In this document: positions 21,996-33,605 of the stretch, in pieces
Numbering within the stretch: position 1 is the first letter of the stretch
How the letters are laid out: every line of letters begins with the position of its first letter
Assembly: GCA_028583405.1 (NCBI GenBank)
Contig: CM053247.1
Coordinates: 6,778,058-6,842,057 of the forward strand
DNA: 64,000 nucleotides
Direction: 5' to 3'
Source of the DNA: Pogonophryne albipinna
Lineage: Eukaryota; Chordata; Actinopteri; Perciformes; Artedidraconidae
Program-made: the position numbers and the translations under genes
Notes under the pieces: model-generated
Told to the model about the DNA's origin: nothing
The model's database searches: none
The model's input: the letters and a program-made list of their open reading frames with translations, nothing else

Positions 21996-23658
21996 TTATT
22001 CAGCCTTATATGTCAGCCATGGTTGTTGCTTCTGCTGCTGCTGCTGCTGGAGGAGGGTGCTGCTGCTGGAGGAGGGTGCTGCTGCTGCTGAAGGAGGAGG
22101 GTGCTGCTGAATGAGGGTGCTGCTGCTGAAGGAGGCTGGTGCTGGACCGGGAATGGAGATGCCAAGTACATCGATGGCAACGAGTAAGGTGTTTGGCAGT
22201 GGCCTAGATGTTATGACCTTCGGTGCAGAGGTCTGTTGGGTCTTCTTTGCCTTCTTACTCTGACTCTTGCTGCCAAGATACCCTTTATGTTTATCCTTCC
22301 TCTCAGCCCTGATGCACTTTGATGCAATCCTTAACCTCAGCCTGATGTATGTTGAGAGGATTTTTTTCTTCAGGTCATGTCATGAGGGAAGGTTGCTGTC
22401 CAGCAACATGGCTTCTTGTTCCAGCTGTGACACTGCATTTGAGGACTCCATGAGGGAATCGCTCGTCCTCACACGGAACAGCTGCTCCACGTTCTGAACA
22501 AGGGTGAAAACCTCATCAGATGGACGGTAATCTGGCTCTAATTTGGTTTGTGTTGAAGATTTTTTTTTTCTAATGCCGAATTAATCCTTTTCCGGTTTAC
22601 CAGAGCCCTCTCTGCTCTCTTTCTTAGTAATCTCTCGCTTCTCAGTTGCCTCATTAGATCCTCCACGTGAGCCCGGTCACAACTGGCCCTTGGCAGTCTG
22701 GTCTCTGGAGCACCTGACCCTGGCAAACTGGTCTCTTCATAGCTGACCCCTGACTGACTGGCTCCTGGCACACTGATCTCTGGTAAGGTGGCCTCTTGAT
22801 TGTCGGCCCCTGACATACTGGCCCCTGGCAGTCTGCTGACATCTGTCTCACTCTCTCTGTCTGTTATGTCCCTTTCATTCCCTTGGAACTCCACCTCAAT
22901 ATCTCCCTGAATCTCTGTAACAATAACAAGGCAATCTTGCTGTTATATGTGTATGCTGCCTTTACATGTGCACCTATTGTCATTTAAGGGTACACTACAC
23001 TCCTATAGTGACATGCATCTAAGTTCGTCTATTGGCAATGTTAAAGTATGAAGAAATCTGTAGATTATCTACATGTGGTATATGAGTCTTCAGAGAATCC
23101 CTGAACCCTGGTAGTTTTGAAGCTGTATAATCTGAAGGTTGCATTAGGAGTGTAGTCTATCCTTGAATTATATAACATGGGAAACATTGTTAGCTTCATA
23201 TATCATACCAATGTTTGATGTGCCATAATAGGTGTGGTCATCATTCCTGACATTAACAGCTGGAGGCAAACTCCTTGACGTGGATTTCCTGTTGGAACAG
23301 CATCTGGCCTCAACCTCAAATTTCCTCCTGATTTGTTGCCAATATATTGGTCGTCTTCAAAGTGTACCTGTAGGTAGGTAGGTTTGATCAGTTTCCACTG
23401 CACACTTCAAATGTCATTGAAGAGTCATAATTCTCTACACTTGGAAATATGATGCCCTTTAAAATGTTAACAAGTCACCTCTGTGAACATTACTTACATG
23501 ACGTGTTTTCTGCTGTTGTTGTCCTCTGTCAGACACAGGTTTTGTCTGTTGACCATTGCCATCCATCTCTTCCTTGGCTCTACGTCCTTAGGGAAGCCAT
23601 ACATCCGGAACCCCTTCTCGGATCGATTAGAGCATCCAAATGCTGCACATCCAACCAT
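21996..23658 (-). pseudogene. Split THAP-domain protein gene inside the transposon
   Basis: A putative first exon, 23658-23498, begins MVGCAAFGCSNRSEKGFRMY and continues to the RKRWMAMVNRQNLC region: the CxxxxC pair and the conserved Pro/Trp of a THAP zinc finger. It ends at a consensus donor, cat|gtaagta. A second block, 23367-23209, reads VHFEDDQYIGNKSGG and LRPDAVPT, the HF and AVPT hallmarks of the THAP C-terminal half. A third block from 22914 down carries three or four copies of an 'LPGAS.SG' repeat, a basic coiled-coil segment (LRSERLLRKRAERALVNRKR), then VEQLFRVR and a Gln/Ser-rich tail ending at 21996. Splice phases between blocks do not match cleanly. There is a frameshift in an A10 run near 22565 and an in-frame TGA near 22380. 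Probably a decayed DNA-binding protein of the element. Confidence 0.7.
22029..22148. repeat. CTG/GGAGGAGGG compound repeat
   Basis: Interrupted CTG triplets with GGAGGAGGGTGCTG units. In the minus-strand THAP frame it encodes the Ser- and Gln-rich tail. Confidence 0.85.
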
Positions 23659-23699
23659 GGTATGACAACTGATCTATTAAAATGCAATATAAACGAAAG

Positions 23700-25290
23700 T
23701 GCCATAATATTTGTTGTCGTTGTGCAAACATTTTAACATGAATATTGCTATGTCCTCTGTTCAGTCTGCTCCCAACTGTATTCTCTCCCCTTATTCACCA
23801 CTGTTCCTATTCTTGCTCTGCTTTTTAGGGCCCAGGAAATGGATGAAGAGGATGTCTCTTCAGTCAGGCTCCTGGATGCCTTAGAGTTCTGTATTGCTTT
23901 TTTGTAAATAGTTGCTTACCCTAACCCTTTTTTGTAAATAATATTTCTTTTTTATAAATAGTTGATTGTTTGTAAATATTTGTAAAATGCCCCCCCCCCC
24001 ACAATTGTTGTTCACACAATTATGCTTCTGTTTTTCACTTTTTGGTGTCCATTGTTCAGCCACTGTTTGGTAAGCAACTATTTGTTTTGGCCAAAATGTG
24101 TTATTCACACTCCTGACTCCAGTTTGATGTGCTGCACTCTCCTCTGAGTGGTCCTGATTTCAGGCAGAGGTCATGGCTTGGAAGGTTTTATATCCTGTAG
24201 TGTCTCAACAGAACCTAATATGAATTGCTTTTTTCAGTTTCTCTTTTTTTTTTTTATTGTCTCGTCGCTGGATCACCTCCCCCTGGCAAAGTGGCCTCGT
24301 CATTGACAAACCTGTTTTTGTTGCTCTGTTGAACCATGGTTCAACAGGAGCTTCTGTAAATAGTTTTGTAAATAGTTTGAATATTTATCATAGTAATCAT
24401 TTTCAGTCTCCCACTCTGTCTCAATTTAATTTATCGTTTCTTTGCCCCACCATATGTTTTGTTGTCCAAGGGCACTAATTTGGTCTGTGTTGAAGATTGT
24501 TTTACACTTTAGATTAATCAAATTGTGTTTTTTGGCTAAATTCATCTTTTTCTGTTTAACCCTAACCCTCTTTGTTCTCCTTCTCATTCATTTTACTTTG
24601 TTTTGTTCTAACACACATCACTTTTTCCATACACTGTTCTTAATACTTGTTCACACATTTGTTCGTCCCTTTTACTTTGTTCTTCCTGTTGTTCTTGTTC
24701 AAACACATATCAATTGTTCATCCACTGTTGTGGTAAAATTATATTCATAGTCTTAACATGATCATGCTACCCATGCTAACATGAACACAAGCGTTTCCCT
24801 CCAAAAATGTAAAACGTATCTAAGTAATAGCCTATTAATTATATTATTATTATTACTAATAGGCTACCAAGCTTTCCGTTGTCACCCTGCCTCTCCAAAT
24901 GCAAAACTGTCAATAAAAAGTATGCAATAATGCTATTACAGCTGAAAAAGTACTTGGGTGTGTGTGTTTTTTTAATATATATTTACCATTCAATAACGCA
25001 ATCGCTGCTGTCTGTCTGTCCCATAGAAGAACCTTATATATACAGTCTATGAGAAGAACATGACAGCGCAGCGCAACTATACTACGGACGTGACTGCCCT
25101 GGCAGTGACAGCAACATAGCCTGCTTGTGCTACCACACTTTCCCCTCAAAATATCGTTAAATAACGAAACTTGGAAATAGTGCCAATCCATACAAAGTGT
25201 AACCACATCATGGAAATATGAAAGCAATCTTTAAAAAATAACAGCGTTGGTTTAATCTATGACTATTTTGAGCATGTTCGTGCTGTTTTT
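23700..25290. other. 5' part of the THAP element, non-coding by eye
   Basis: No transposase motif on either strand. 24250-24570 shows weak similarity to 22530-22750 ('ggcaaagtggcctcgtca' and 'ttggtctgtgttgaagatt'), indicating an old internal duplication. Confidence 0.4.
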
Positions 25291-25701
25291 GCCATAGAGA
25301 AGCATTGCCACGGAAGTGCGTTTGGAACTGTCCCGGCATACATAAACCACGTGACCGGCTGGCGGTGACATCAAAGAGTGTCGTAACTCTTATCTCTCTA
25401 TGGCTCTGGTCAGGACCAAGCAATATTCTGCCATAAATAATATATAACTGAAAAAATATAATGCAGACTTTATCTGACCAAGGAGATATGCTTGTTTTGT
25501 TTTGTTACAGTTCACATTCTCCCTATTGCCGAGCAGTGTTGGGCAATTTACCGGCACAATTTGTCTCTGGTGTCGGAATGTCTCGCGATGTTGGTGAATT
25601 CTTAAAAAACAAAACACCATTTAATTTCGGGTTAAAATGTGTTGTAATGTGCATTACGGAGAATTGTAACAGGTATTATATTACCCGAATTTCATTAGTA
25701 A

Positions 25702-26290
25702 CCAGTGGCGGAGCCAGGACATTTTCAGTGGGGTGGCCAGGATGGAACCAGTGATCATTTTGGGGTGGAATTGAAATCACTATTATATGAACATAAAAAT
25801 ACATCTCACAAGAAAATAAGGGGTTATTTAAGGCACCTACAACACACCTCTACATTATTTGTGATTAAGCTAGTGGTGGAATAGATCAAATAATATCCAG
25901 TATATCTAACTATTTTTTTCTTATTCCCGCAGGCAAAGTAACAACGAAGCGTACATTGTACAAATGTAGTGCAATATACAGACTGTTTAGCTTATGGTGA
26001 TCAGCAGCCCTATGAGCTCATTCTCTCAGTGTATCATCAGGAATACAGAGACACACACACATCATTTAAATAAGAGTTTTTAAATTAAATTATTGGTTAA
26101 GAATAAACATCCTAAAGTAAATAACAATAAACAATAGCCCTTAACCCTGTAAGGCCCCCGGTTGTAATTTTTCAACATTACTTAAGCTATCCAAAAAAGT
26201 CAGTAAATGTTTTGTTTTTTTAAAAGACTACATTTACATAGTCAAACCGTCCTTTTGTTCAGCCTCACAATGCTATTGGGTAGTCAATGT
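25702..26290. repeat. hAT-like end fragment and AT-rich spacer
   Basis: CAGTGGCGGAGCCAGGAC with following 'gtggggtggcca' resembles a hAT TIR; the partner end was not found. The rest has no recognisable content. Confidence 0.35.
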
Positions 26291-26292
26291 GT

Positions 26293-28311
26293 TATTACAT
26301 TACATTACATTACATTGCATTTAGCTGACGCTTTTATCCAAAGCGACTTACAATAAGTGCGTTCGACCAACAAAATAGAAACTTGAAGAAAACAGAATCA
26401 TATAAGTACATCAGGCTTCATAGAGCAAAAACATTTCAAGTGCTACTCAACTGGCTTTAGATAAGCCAGCTCTTTATTAGTATATAAGTGCTTTGTTAAT
26501 AGTTCTATCGCTCGAAGTGGAGTCGAAAGAGATGAGTTTTCAGTCTGCGCCGGAAGGTGTGTAAGCTATCTGCTGTCCTGATGTCAATGGGGAGCTCATT
26601 CCACCATTTTGGAGCCAGGATAGCAAACCCACGTGTTTTTGCTGATGGGAACTTGGGTCCCCTTCGCAGCGAGGGTGCAGCGAGCCGTTTGGTTGATGCA
26701 GAGCGGAGTGCACGTGCTGGGGTGTACGGTTTAACCATGTCCTGGATGTAGGAAGGGCCAGATCCATTTGCAGCATGGTACGCAAGTACCATTGTCTTGA
26801 AGTGGATTCTTGCAGTTACTGGAAGCCAGTGAAGGCAGCGGAGGAGCGGCGTGGTCTGGGAGAATTTAGGAAGGTTGAAGACCAGGCGAGCAGCTGCATT
26901 CTGGATGAGCTGCAGAGGTCGGATGGCACATGCAGGTAGACCAGCCAGGAGGGAGTTGCAGTAGTCTAGGCGTGAGATGACGAGAGCCTGGACCAGAATC
27001 TGCGTCGCTTTCTGGGTCAGCTGGGGACGCATCCTCCTGATGTTGTAAAGCGTGTATCTGCAGCAACGGGTTGTAGCAGCGATGTTTGCAGTGAAGGACA
27101 GGTTGTTATCTAGGGTCACACCCAGATTCCTTGCAGTCTGAGTCGGGGAAACAACAGAGGTGCCGATGTTGATTGTTAGGTCAAGAGTGGGACAATCTTT
27201 TCCCGGAAGGAAAAGCAGTTCAGTCTTGTCAAGGTTGAGCTTGAGGTGATGAGCAGACATCCACTGAGAGATGTCAGCTAGACAAGCAGAGATGCGTGCG
27301 ACGACCTGGGTCTCTGAGCGGGGAAAGGACAGAATGAATTGGGTGTCGTCAGCGTAGCAGTGGTATGAAAAACCATGCGGGCTAATGACTGATCCGAGCG
27401 AGTTTGTGTACAAGGAGAAGAGGAGTGGACCAAGAACAGAGCCCTGAGGGACCCCTGTAGTTAATTGACAAGGGTCGGACTCGGACCCTCTCCAAGTAAC
27501 CCTGTAGGTGCGGTCTTTGAGGTATGAGGTGAGGAGGGAAAGTGCAGAGCCTGAGAGTGCGAAGGAGGATCTGATTATTCACCGTGTCGAATGCAGCAGA
27601 CAGGTCCAGCAGGATGATGACAGAGGAGAGGGAGGCTGCTTTAGCAGTGTGCAGTTCCTCAGTGACAGCAAGGAGGGCAGTTTCTGTGGAGTGACCTGCC
27701 TTGAAACCAGACTGGTGCGGATCCAGAAGGTTGTTCTGATGGAGATAACAGGAGAGTTGTTTAAAGACAGCGCGTTCAAGTGTTTTAGACAGGAACGGGA
27801 GGAGAGAGACAGGCCTGTAGTTTATAACATCAGACGGGTTGAGAGTGGGTTTCTTTAGGAGAGGGTTTACTCTTGCCTCCTTAAGACTGTTTGGAAAGTG
27901 ACCAGAAGTTAGAGAAGTGTTGATGAAATGGGTGAGAAACGGTAGAATATCAGGAGCGATAGTCTGAAGGAGGTTTGAAGGGATAGGGTCCAGAGGACAG
28001 GTGGTAGGGCGGGCAGAGGTAATGAGGGTAAGAACCTCACTTGGAGAGAGAGGGGAAAAGGAGGTCAGTGTGTGGGTGAAAGGATGGTCTGGTGACCCAG
28101 CGGTGAGTAGAGGTGAGTCAGAAAAAGAAAAGCGAATATCATCAACCTTTTTTTCAAAGTGGTTAACAAAGTCGCTTGACAGGAGGGGGAAGGGGCTTTT
28201 GGGGGGTCCAGGAGGGAGGAGAAGATGGAAAATAGTTTTTTGGGATTGGAATAGGAAGATTGTTATAGGTCCTGCCCTCTGGCCATACACGCTAGGGATT
28301 TTGGGCCCCAT
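26293..28311 (-). mobile_element. 5'-truncated L2-clade LINE
   Basis: On the minus strand an RT gene runs from about 28311 to 26505, followed by a short 3' tail with 'aagcgtcagctaaatg' and (TGTAA)n at 26318-26293, the usual teleost L2 ending. The endonuclease domain is missing, consistent with 5' truncation during target-primed insertion. The LINE supplies no intact protein. Confidence 0.88.
26505..28311 (-). pseudogene. L2 reverse transcriptase with one frameshift
   Basis: Upstream frame (28311 to about 27540) carries NYRPVSLLPFLSKTLE, HQSGFKAGHSTETALL and LLDLSAAFDTVN, the RT motifs before the active site. The frame shifts near 27540, and the second frame (27413-26505, 302 residues) carries HCYADDTQFILSF (the catalytic YADD box), the NLGVTLDNNLSF segment and the C-terminal SRLDYCNSLLAGLP and LHWLPVTARIHFK blocks of CR1/L2 LINEs. 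The second frame still ends in the normal place. The enzyme would copy LINE RNA at a nicked target; this copy cannot make it. Confidence 0.88.
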
Positions 28312-28892
28312 GGAAAGATATCACATTGGGCCCCACCACCAGGCCCAGGCCACGCCAACCAAGCACAATGCTGTAACCACACCTCCAGAACCCAACCCAC
28401 TCATTTATGCTTTAAATAACTCTACCTGTACAGGCTTGCATCTATCTTGTAGTCCAATACTAACTGCACAATATTTACTGACACTGAGCTGTGAAAATAT
28501 AACACTGTGAAGACGTGGAACATTCTACTGCAGTAGAATTCACTATTTGATATAACACTAACATTCCTGACAATAGACCTCAATAGTCATCTTTTATGGT
28601 GTAAATGCATTTTAATAATAACATTCTTGAATGGAACATTCTCAACATGAATGCATAAATCCAAATAAATATAACTTAAATATGTGGGAAAATACTGTGG
28701 TTGAAATGTATAATTGAAATTAGATGTTAGCTTTTTGTTTTGATATATATATTTTGTATTCCAGTCTCCCTTCAGATATGTTAAGTGGCATGGCATTCAA
28801 CACAATGCTGCTCACCTTCTTCAGTTGGGAGAAAAGCTGGTTCAGCATTATGGGGGGACATGTAACTCTGTTACTTTTGTAATGCGGGTACA
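28312..28892. other. Unassigned, with a hAT-like GGGCCCC segment
   Basis: 28295-28340 has 'ttgggccccatgg' and 'cattgggcccc', resembling the subterminal part of a hAT element. The rest is AT-rich and without a gene. Confidence 0.3.
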
Positions 28893-29726
28893 CCAATGGC
28901 GTAACTATCGACGGTGCAGCCGGTGCAACGTACCGGGGCCCAGAACTTTCTTTTGCCCAAATGGCATTGACCGGTTCACGCAGTCTTCAAAGTAACCAAC
29001 CTAAATTGATGTGTAATTTGTCTGTCAAATGACCTTGCTTCCTTTCATGTCATGTGATACCTTGCATGCCGAGCGAACCGTTTACTCAACCTGAACTGTA
29101 CTGTAGCTAGCAGCAGCAAGTTCGACAGCATTATAAAAAATGTAATAGCTTGCATTTATAATGTACAGCAAACCAAAGCACAAGAGCGGCGCTCAAAAGA
29201 GAAAGGACAAGAGAGAACAAGGATATGTAACAGCTAATCTGACGAAATTAGAGTTTTTGTCATACATTGTCCTCGAAATTGAGCGCTAACGTTAGCAATG
29301 TTGACGTGCAGCGGCAGCCGGAGCCTGAGGCTAACGATAGCCCACCTGCCTCACCACCATCATTGCCATCTAGCTCCACAAGTGAAGCTGTATCCGTGGC
29401 CGTGCAACCTTCTTCTCGAGCCAGCAAGGAGGAGAGGCATTTGGCTGTGCCCAGCGGTGGTCCCACAGTTCCCCCAAGGGCCCCAACCGATAGGGGACTC
29501 AATGGCGCTATTGAGACCCCCGACGCCAAGATCAAAAGCTATATTATAGCAACCGGTCCATGTAGGCCTACCGGCCCATTCCCCAGAGACAAACATCAAG
29601 GAAACAGGTGTAATCCTCTTCTTAGTTTGCTGTGCCGTTGTCAGGCTGTGGTGGTTTGTTTGAGGCCAGGGCAGGCTGATGTTGATAGACTACATGTGGC
29701 ACTTCTGAGTGGTTGTGTATGTCCGT
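28893..29726 (+). pseudogene. N-terminal remnant of a TTF/ZMYM1-type hAT transposase
   Basis: An end-like CAATGGCGTAACTAT at 28891 precedes frame pieces: 29161-29289 starts MYSKPKHKSGAQKRKDKREQ, the basic lead of ZMYM1-like hAT proteins. At 29510-29615 IETPDAKIKSY and ATGPCRPTGPFPRD recall the start of the TTF-type zinc-finger domain. Stops and a frame change separate them, and the catalytic part is absent. Sequence is cut off by the element starting at 29727. Confidence 0.55.
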
Positions 29727-30091
29727 CATAGGCGGCGCCAGGGGGGCGCTAAGGGGTGCAGAAGCTCCCCCTAGGATAGCCATAGCACCCCCCAAGCACC
29801 CCCAAGAAATGTATGTCTTTTTTTATTTTTACGTGTGAAATTCATAATTTGAAAAATGATTGATTCGAAAATAATATGCCACAGTAGAGAACAAGTACTT
29901 CTGGGTCTCTGTGTTTCATTCAAGCTCGGCTCTGTGTGTGTGTGTGGCAGGCGCGCATTTAGTGTGATTAAGCGAGCGAGAGAGAGAGAGCGCACCGGTG
30001 CCAGGGACCGTGTTGTTAGCATCTGTTTAGCTACAACAAGGTGAAGGGAATGTCCTCTCCTGTCAGACTGAGGGACTCAGGTGAGCTAAAG

Positions 30092-30671
30092 CAGGGGTTC
30101 CCAACCTTTATTGTGCCAAGGACCGGCAGATACATTAAACAAAATGTGCGGAGCGGTTGTCAATTTTAACTGATTTTAATATTTAATTACCACTGTAACA
30201 GCCTGAACAAATACTACAACAATATGCATCCAAAACATATTATCAACGTTTAAAAAAGAACCGGTGTCGTTTTTTGGTTTTTTGGAAAACCAAAAAACCG
30301 ACATTATTCAGTTTTTAAACCAAAACGGATAATCCAGTGAATGCTGGGAAAACGAGGAGAAGGCGCATTATGAAGGAGATGTCCGGTCGCCAGGGTGTGT
30401 GTGTGTGTCTGTGTGTCTGTGTGTCTGTCTGTCAGACAGACAGAGGCATTTATTTTCAGAAGATATTATGATAGTGTCGTTCGTTCCGGTGCACTCCGAC
30501 AGCATTTAGCACTACATCGAGATTAAGATTAAACTAATTTATTTTGGGAACACCCGCATATAGGCTACCTATGGAGTTAGCAGATGTGTGTAAATTACTG
30601 TTCATGGTCATTTGAAAACAAATGCCGGTGTCGGACAGACGCAAACACACCGAACACACAGAGCTGAGCAG

Positions 30672-30752
<81 letters not shown>

Positions 30753-31576
30753 TGACTGGACATCTCCTTCATAAAACTAATAAAAGGGGGAGTAATCGGA
30801 AAGTTCGATGTGTGTAGAGTTGTGTGTGCGTAGAGGTGTGTGTGGTTAACACGTAGCAGCCTGCAGTCACTCTTAAGCTGTTCTGATGAAGGTAAACACA
30901 GCGAAGGCGGTGCGTAAAAAGGCACATCTTTACCCGCTGGTGCTGCACTTCTCAGAGGCGGAGTTACACGTCCCGCTGCCTCCTGATGCTGCAGCCATTT
31001 CATGAAGTGAAGGAGGTTTTCCTTCTATAAAACAGCTGAGGGCAGCAGATACCGTGAGAGTCCCGGACATGAATTCATAGATCAAGGCAGACTGGTTTAC
31101 TCTCCTGTTTTGCCAATCCGGTGCTTAAACAAATAGCTCTACACCCCTGGCCGACATGTCCTTAAAATTAAGTCAGAGTTTGAAATATATCTCAAATAAT
31201 GTATGGACTGCCATTTCCCCACATAAACATAACAGTCTGCAATTAAACGGTTGTCTCCTGTGTGCTCCACTTCCTACTTGGCGCACCGGTAACTTTCTCG
31301 TGCACACAAGAGGCTGTGCCGCCGAATCCCTCAGAACATCATTAAAGCCATTTTCAACGGTTTTCTGGTGAAAGATTAACTAGGCTACTGGATGAAATAA
31401 TATGACTGGTATAGGTGCAAAAATTAAACACTTTTTGAAAAAAATATTATGATAACATATTTTTATATATTTATAATTCTGCAAATATTACGATAAACTC
31501 ACAGCTATTTCTCGGCCCGGCAGTAACACCTCCGCGGCCCGGTACCGGTCCGCGGACCTGGGGTTGGGAACCCCTG
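30092..31576. mobile_element. hAT-type element nested in 29727-32525
   Basis: TIRs CAGGGGTTCCCAACC and GGTTGGGAACCCCTG are perfect inverses; TSD AGCTAAAG at 30084-30091 and 31577-31584. The uninterrupted empty site exists at 14465-14485 in the sister copy. Interior contains (AC)n and the block shared with 9975-10310. No transposase recognised. Confidence 0.92.
30674..30750. repeat. (AC)38 microsatellite
   Basis: Uninterrupted AC/GT inside the 30092 hAT. Confidence 0.95.
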
Positions 31577-31606
31577 AGCTAAAGGACTCTCTGAGTGTTT
31601 AGATAG

Positions 31607-32200
31607 CAGGGCTGTCCCGAATACCATTTTTCGGGCTCCGGATATGCCGTAGTATTCAGCAGCGAATATTCGGCCCGCACAGGGGGGTAGTAATCAGCAG
31701 CGAACCGCTTCAACAGGTGTATTTCGGTTTATTCACGGCATTCATTTTGTTATTCTACAGTATTGTTGTTTTATAGTTATTTGTGAATGTAACCCAATTT
31801 CTGTTCTTTGAAATTGAAAAGTATATTGCATTGTGTTTGTTACTTTCGTTGCAATTGTATGTCTTCAGTGTAATTTGGCTTGGCTTCCTATTTTGACATG
31901 CTTTTATTTTGAAGGAGAGTTAGCGCTGTTGACAGGAAATTGTTGTTGCTATGGAAACAACGTGACGGAGATTAACGGAAAAAAGTAATATCTACATATA
32001 AAGACGGAGAAAGTAAACGTTTATGGTTAAGTGTTAGCACCCCCCGAAGAGGCACAAGCTCTTACGTTGATATTGGAGATTTCAATAAATTCAATTTGAA
32101 AAATAAATGGGAAAAAAACAAACAAACAAAACGAATAACGAAATTGAAACCCAAATAGTACTCCAACGAACGAATATTCGGATATTGGGGTACAGCCCTA
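31607..32200. mobile_element. Small hAT-type element nested in 29727-32525
   Basis: Ends CAGGGCTGTCCCGAATACC and GGGGTACAGCCCTA; TSD TTAGATAG at 31599-31606 and 32201-32208. The sister copy at 14498 has the empty site. A fragment homologous to its middle, in inverse orientation, is at 52830-52990. Confidence 0.88.
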
Positions 32201-32525
32201 TTAGATAGTTAACTTTAGTCTAAGTTATCTCAGTGGGTCTCTAACGGTGTGGTCACAATTGATGTAAACAATTATTTCCGAGTTACACCTGCATATGATC
32301 ATTATAGTTATAAAACAATAAGAGAATAAATGAAAAACAGTTATGAAATACTATATGACAGTGAAATAAGAATACAGTTTGATTCGTGAGTGATTCGTAA
32401 AATATCCATAAAGAAAAAGTAAATCTGTTTACAGTTCTGTTTCATATGGGTGATGAGAGATGTATAGATCTCTTAATTTTGCTGTCGAAGTGCACCAGAT
32501 TGATGCTTTTAACTTCAATGTTACA

Positions 32526-33605
32526 ACAACAAAAATGTTGGTCGCAGATATGTGAGTGAAGAAAAAATAAATTAGAATTATCAAACTTTTATTTTGAAGG
32601 CCCGATTTTCTAACGCTGTGCATGCAGTAGGCGTTGGACTGGAAGTACCGGAGACCATAAACGTTTTTGAAAACTTCTGTCTTCTCAATAAATCATCTTT
32701 GCTGATGTTTTTTTCGAGTCTTCTGGCCAATCAGAATCAAGATTGTTGCCAGAAGTCCCCACGGAGAATACATTTGCGGTAAAATAATCTTTATACATCC
32801 ATGGGTACAACTTCAGATAAAAATGAACACATAAGGAAATATGACCCCCGGTTTGATGATTAACATGTCACAGAACAATGAGAGCTATCTACCCTTACCC
32901 ACCATTTAAAGTAATTCACACAGACTCTCTCCTCTTTGCTCTTCTCTGGAGCAGCAAGTTCAGCTGTCAGAACAAAGTGAAAAACAAACAATGGTGTAAC
33001 ACTTCTATGTAAAAGGTTGCTTTCGATGAGGAGTAGAAGATAATAAAAATAGAAAGAACAATATTAAATTAACATAGCCGGCATTTTATTAAACATTTAC
33101 ATTTACGATTTTATGGGGCCGGAAAAAGAGGGAAAAAGTACCCGCTAGCCGGTGCTACGCTATATGGAAAGGCCACCAAAAACTGGCCTGGCCGCTTGAG
33201 GACGATTAAGGGGCTCTTAAACGGGGCTACCCGCTGCAGTGGAAATGCGCCATTAGTTCCTGGTTTTGTGTAGCATCAAAAAACACATCACAAACAATTT
33301 GAACACTGCTTACACTCTCACACACACAGGGCCCACAGCCAGCTGCCACTCATTGAGCCTCATTAACAACCACCCTGGCCTGGCCTGCTCTTCCTCTATC
33401 CTTCAAATGCAGACTCTGCTGCCCCAGCCCTGCCCCAAGTGGGAGCTGCTGTTTATTACAGGGTGAAAAGCGTTATTAACTCACTGCATTATTTGAGTGG
33501 GTTACAAATGGCATAAAATATTATTAATATGTCGGGTAAATCTATTTATTTTCTTCTCGGAGTGTACCAGAATGCGTAGTTTATATGTTTGTATTTCAAA
33601 AACTC
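32526..33605. other. Spacer; 33100-33255 is a one-ended relative of the 17368 MITE
   Basis: The end 'ctgcagtggaaatgcgccat' near 33234 and the upstream 'tatggaaaggccaccaaaaa' match the right half of the 17368 MITE. The remainder shows no gene. Confidence 0.5.

Larger units (their letters stand above)
21083..25408 (-). mobile_element. THAP-encoding transposon with 8-bp TSD
   Basis: 33-bp TIRs: left CAGAGCCATAGAGAGATAAG continuing through 'agttacgacactc', and its inverse at the right end. Perfect 8-bp TSD GTCAGGAC at 21075-21082 and 25409-25416. The flanks rejoin as 'cacttgtg-gtcaggac-caagcaat'. Such TSDs occur in hAT and P elements; a THAP domain would fit the P superfamily, but no DDE/P-type catalytic region was found. 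Confidence 0.8.
29727..32525 (+). mobile_element. hAT family A copy, right-truncated, with two nested hAT insertions
   Basis: Starts CATAGGCGGCGCCAG, one or two changes from the 13602 TIR, and follows that element block by block ('tctgggtctctgtgtttcat', 'gtgtttagatag', 'cagattgatgcttttaactt'). Similarity stops near 32525. The right TIR is missing, so no TSD can be read. Confidence 0.8.

Noticed and set aside
22267..22497. 76-residue plus-strand frame
   Set aside because: Antisense to the THAP element's third coding block.
27508..28510. Plus-strand frames of 116 and 169 residues
   Set aside because: Antisense to the L2 reverse transcriptase, which carries the real motifs.
29267..29731. 154-residue Pro/Ser-rich frame as a host gene
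   Set aside because: The surrounding sequence is a hAT fragment and the frame contains only pieces of a TTF-type transposase lead; it runs into the next element.
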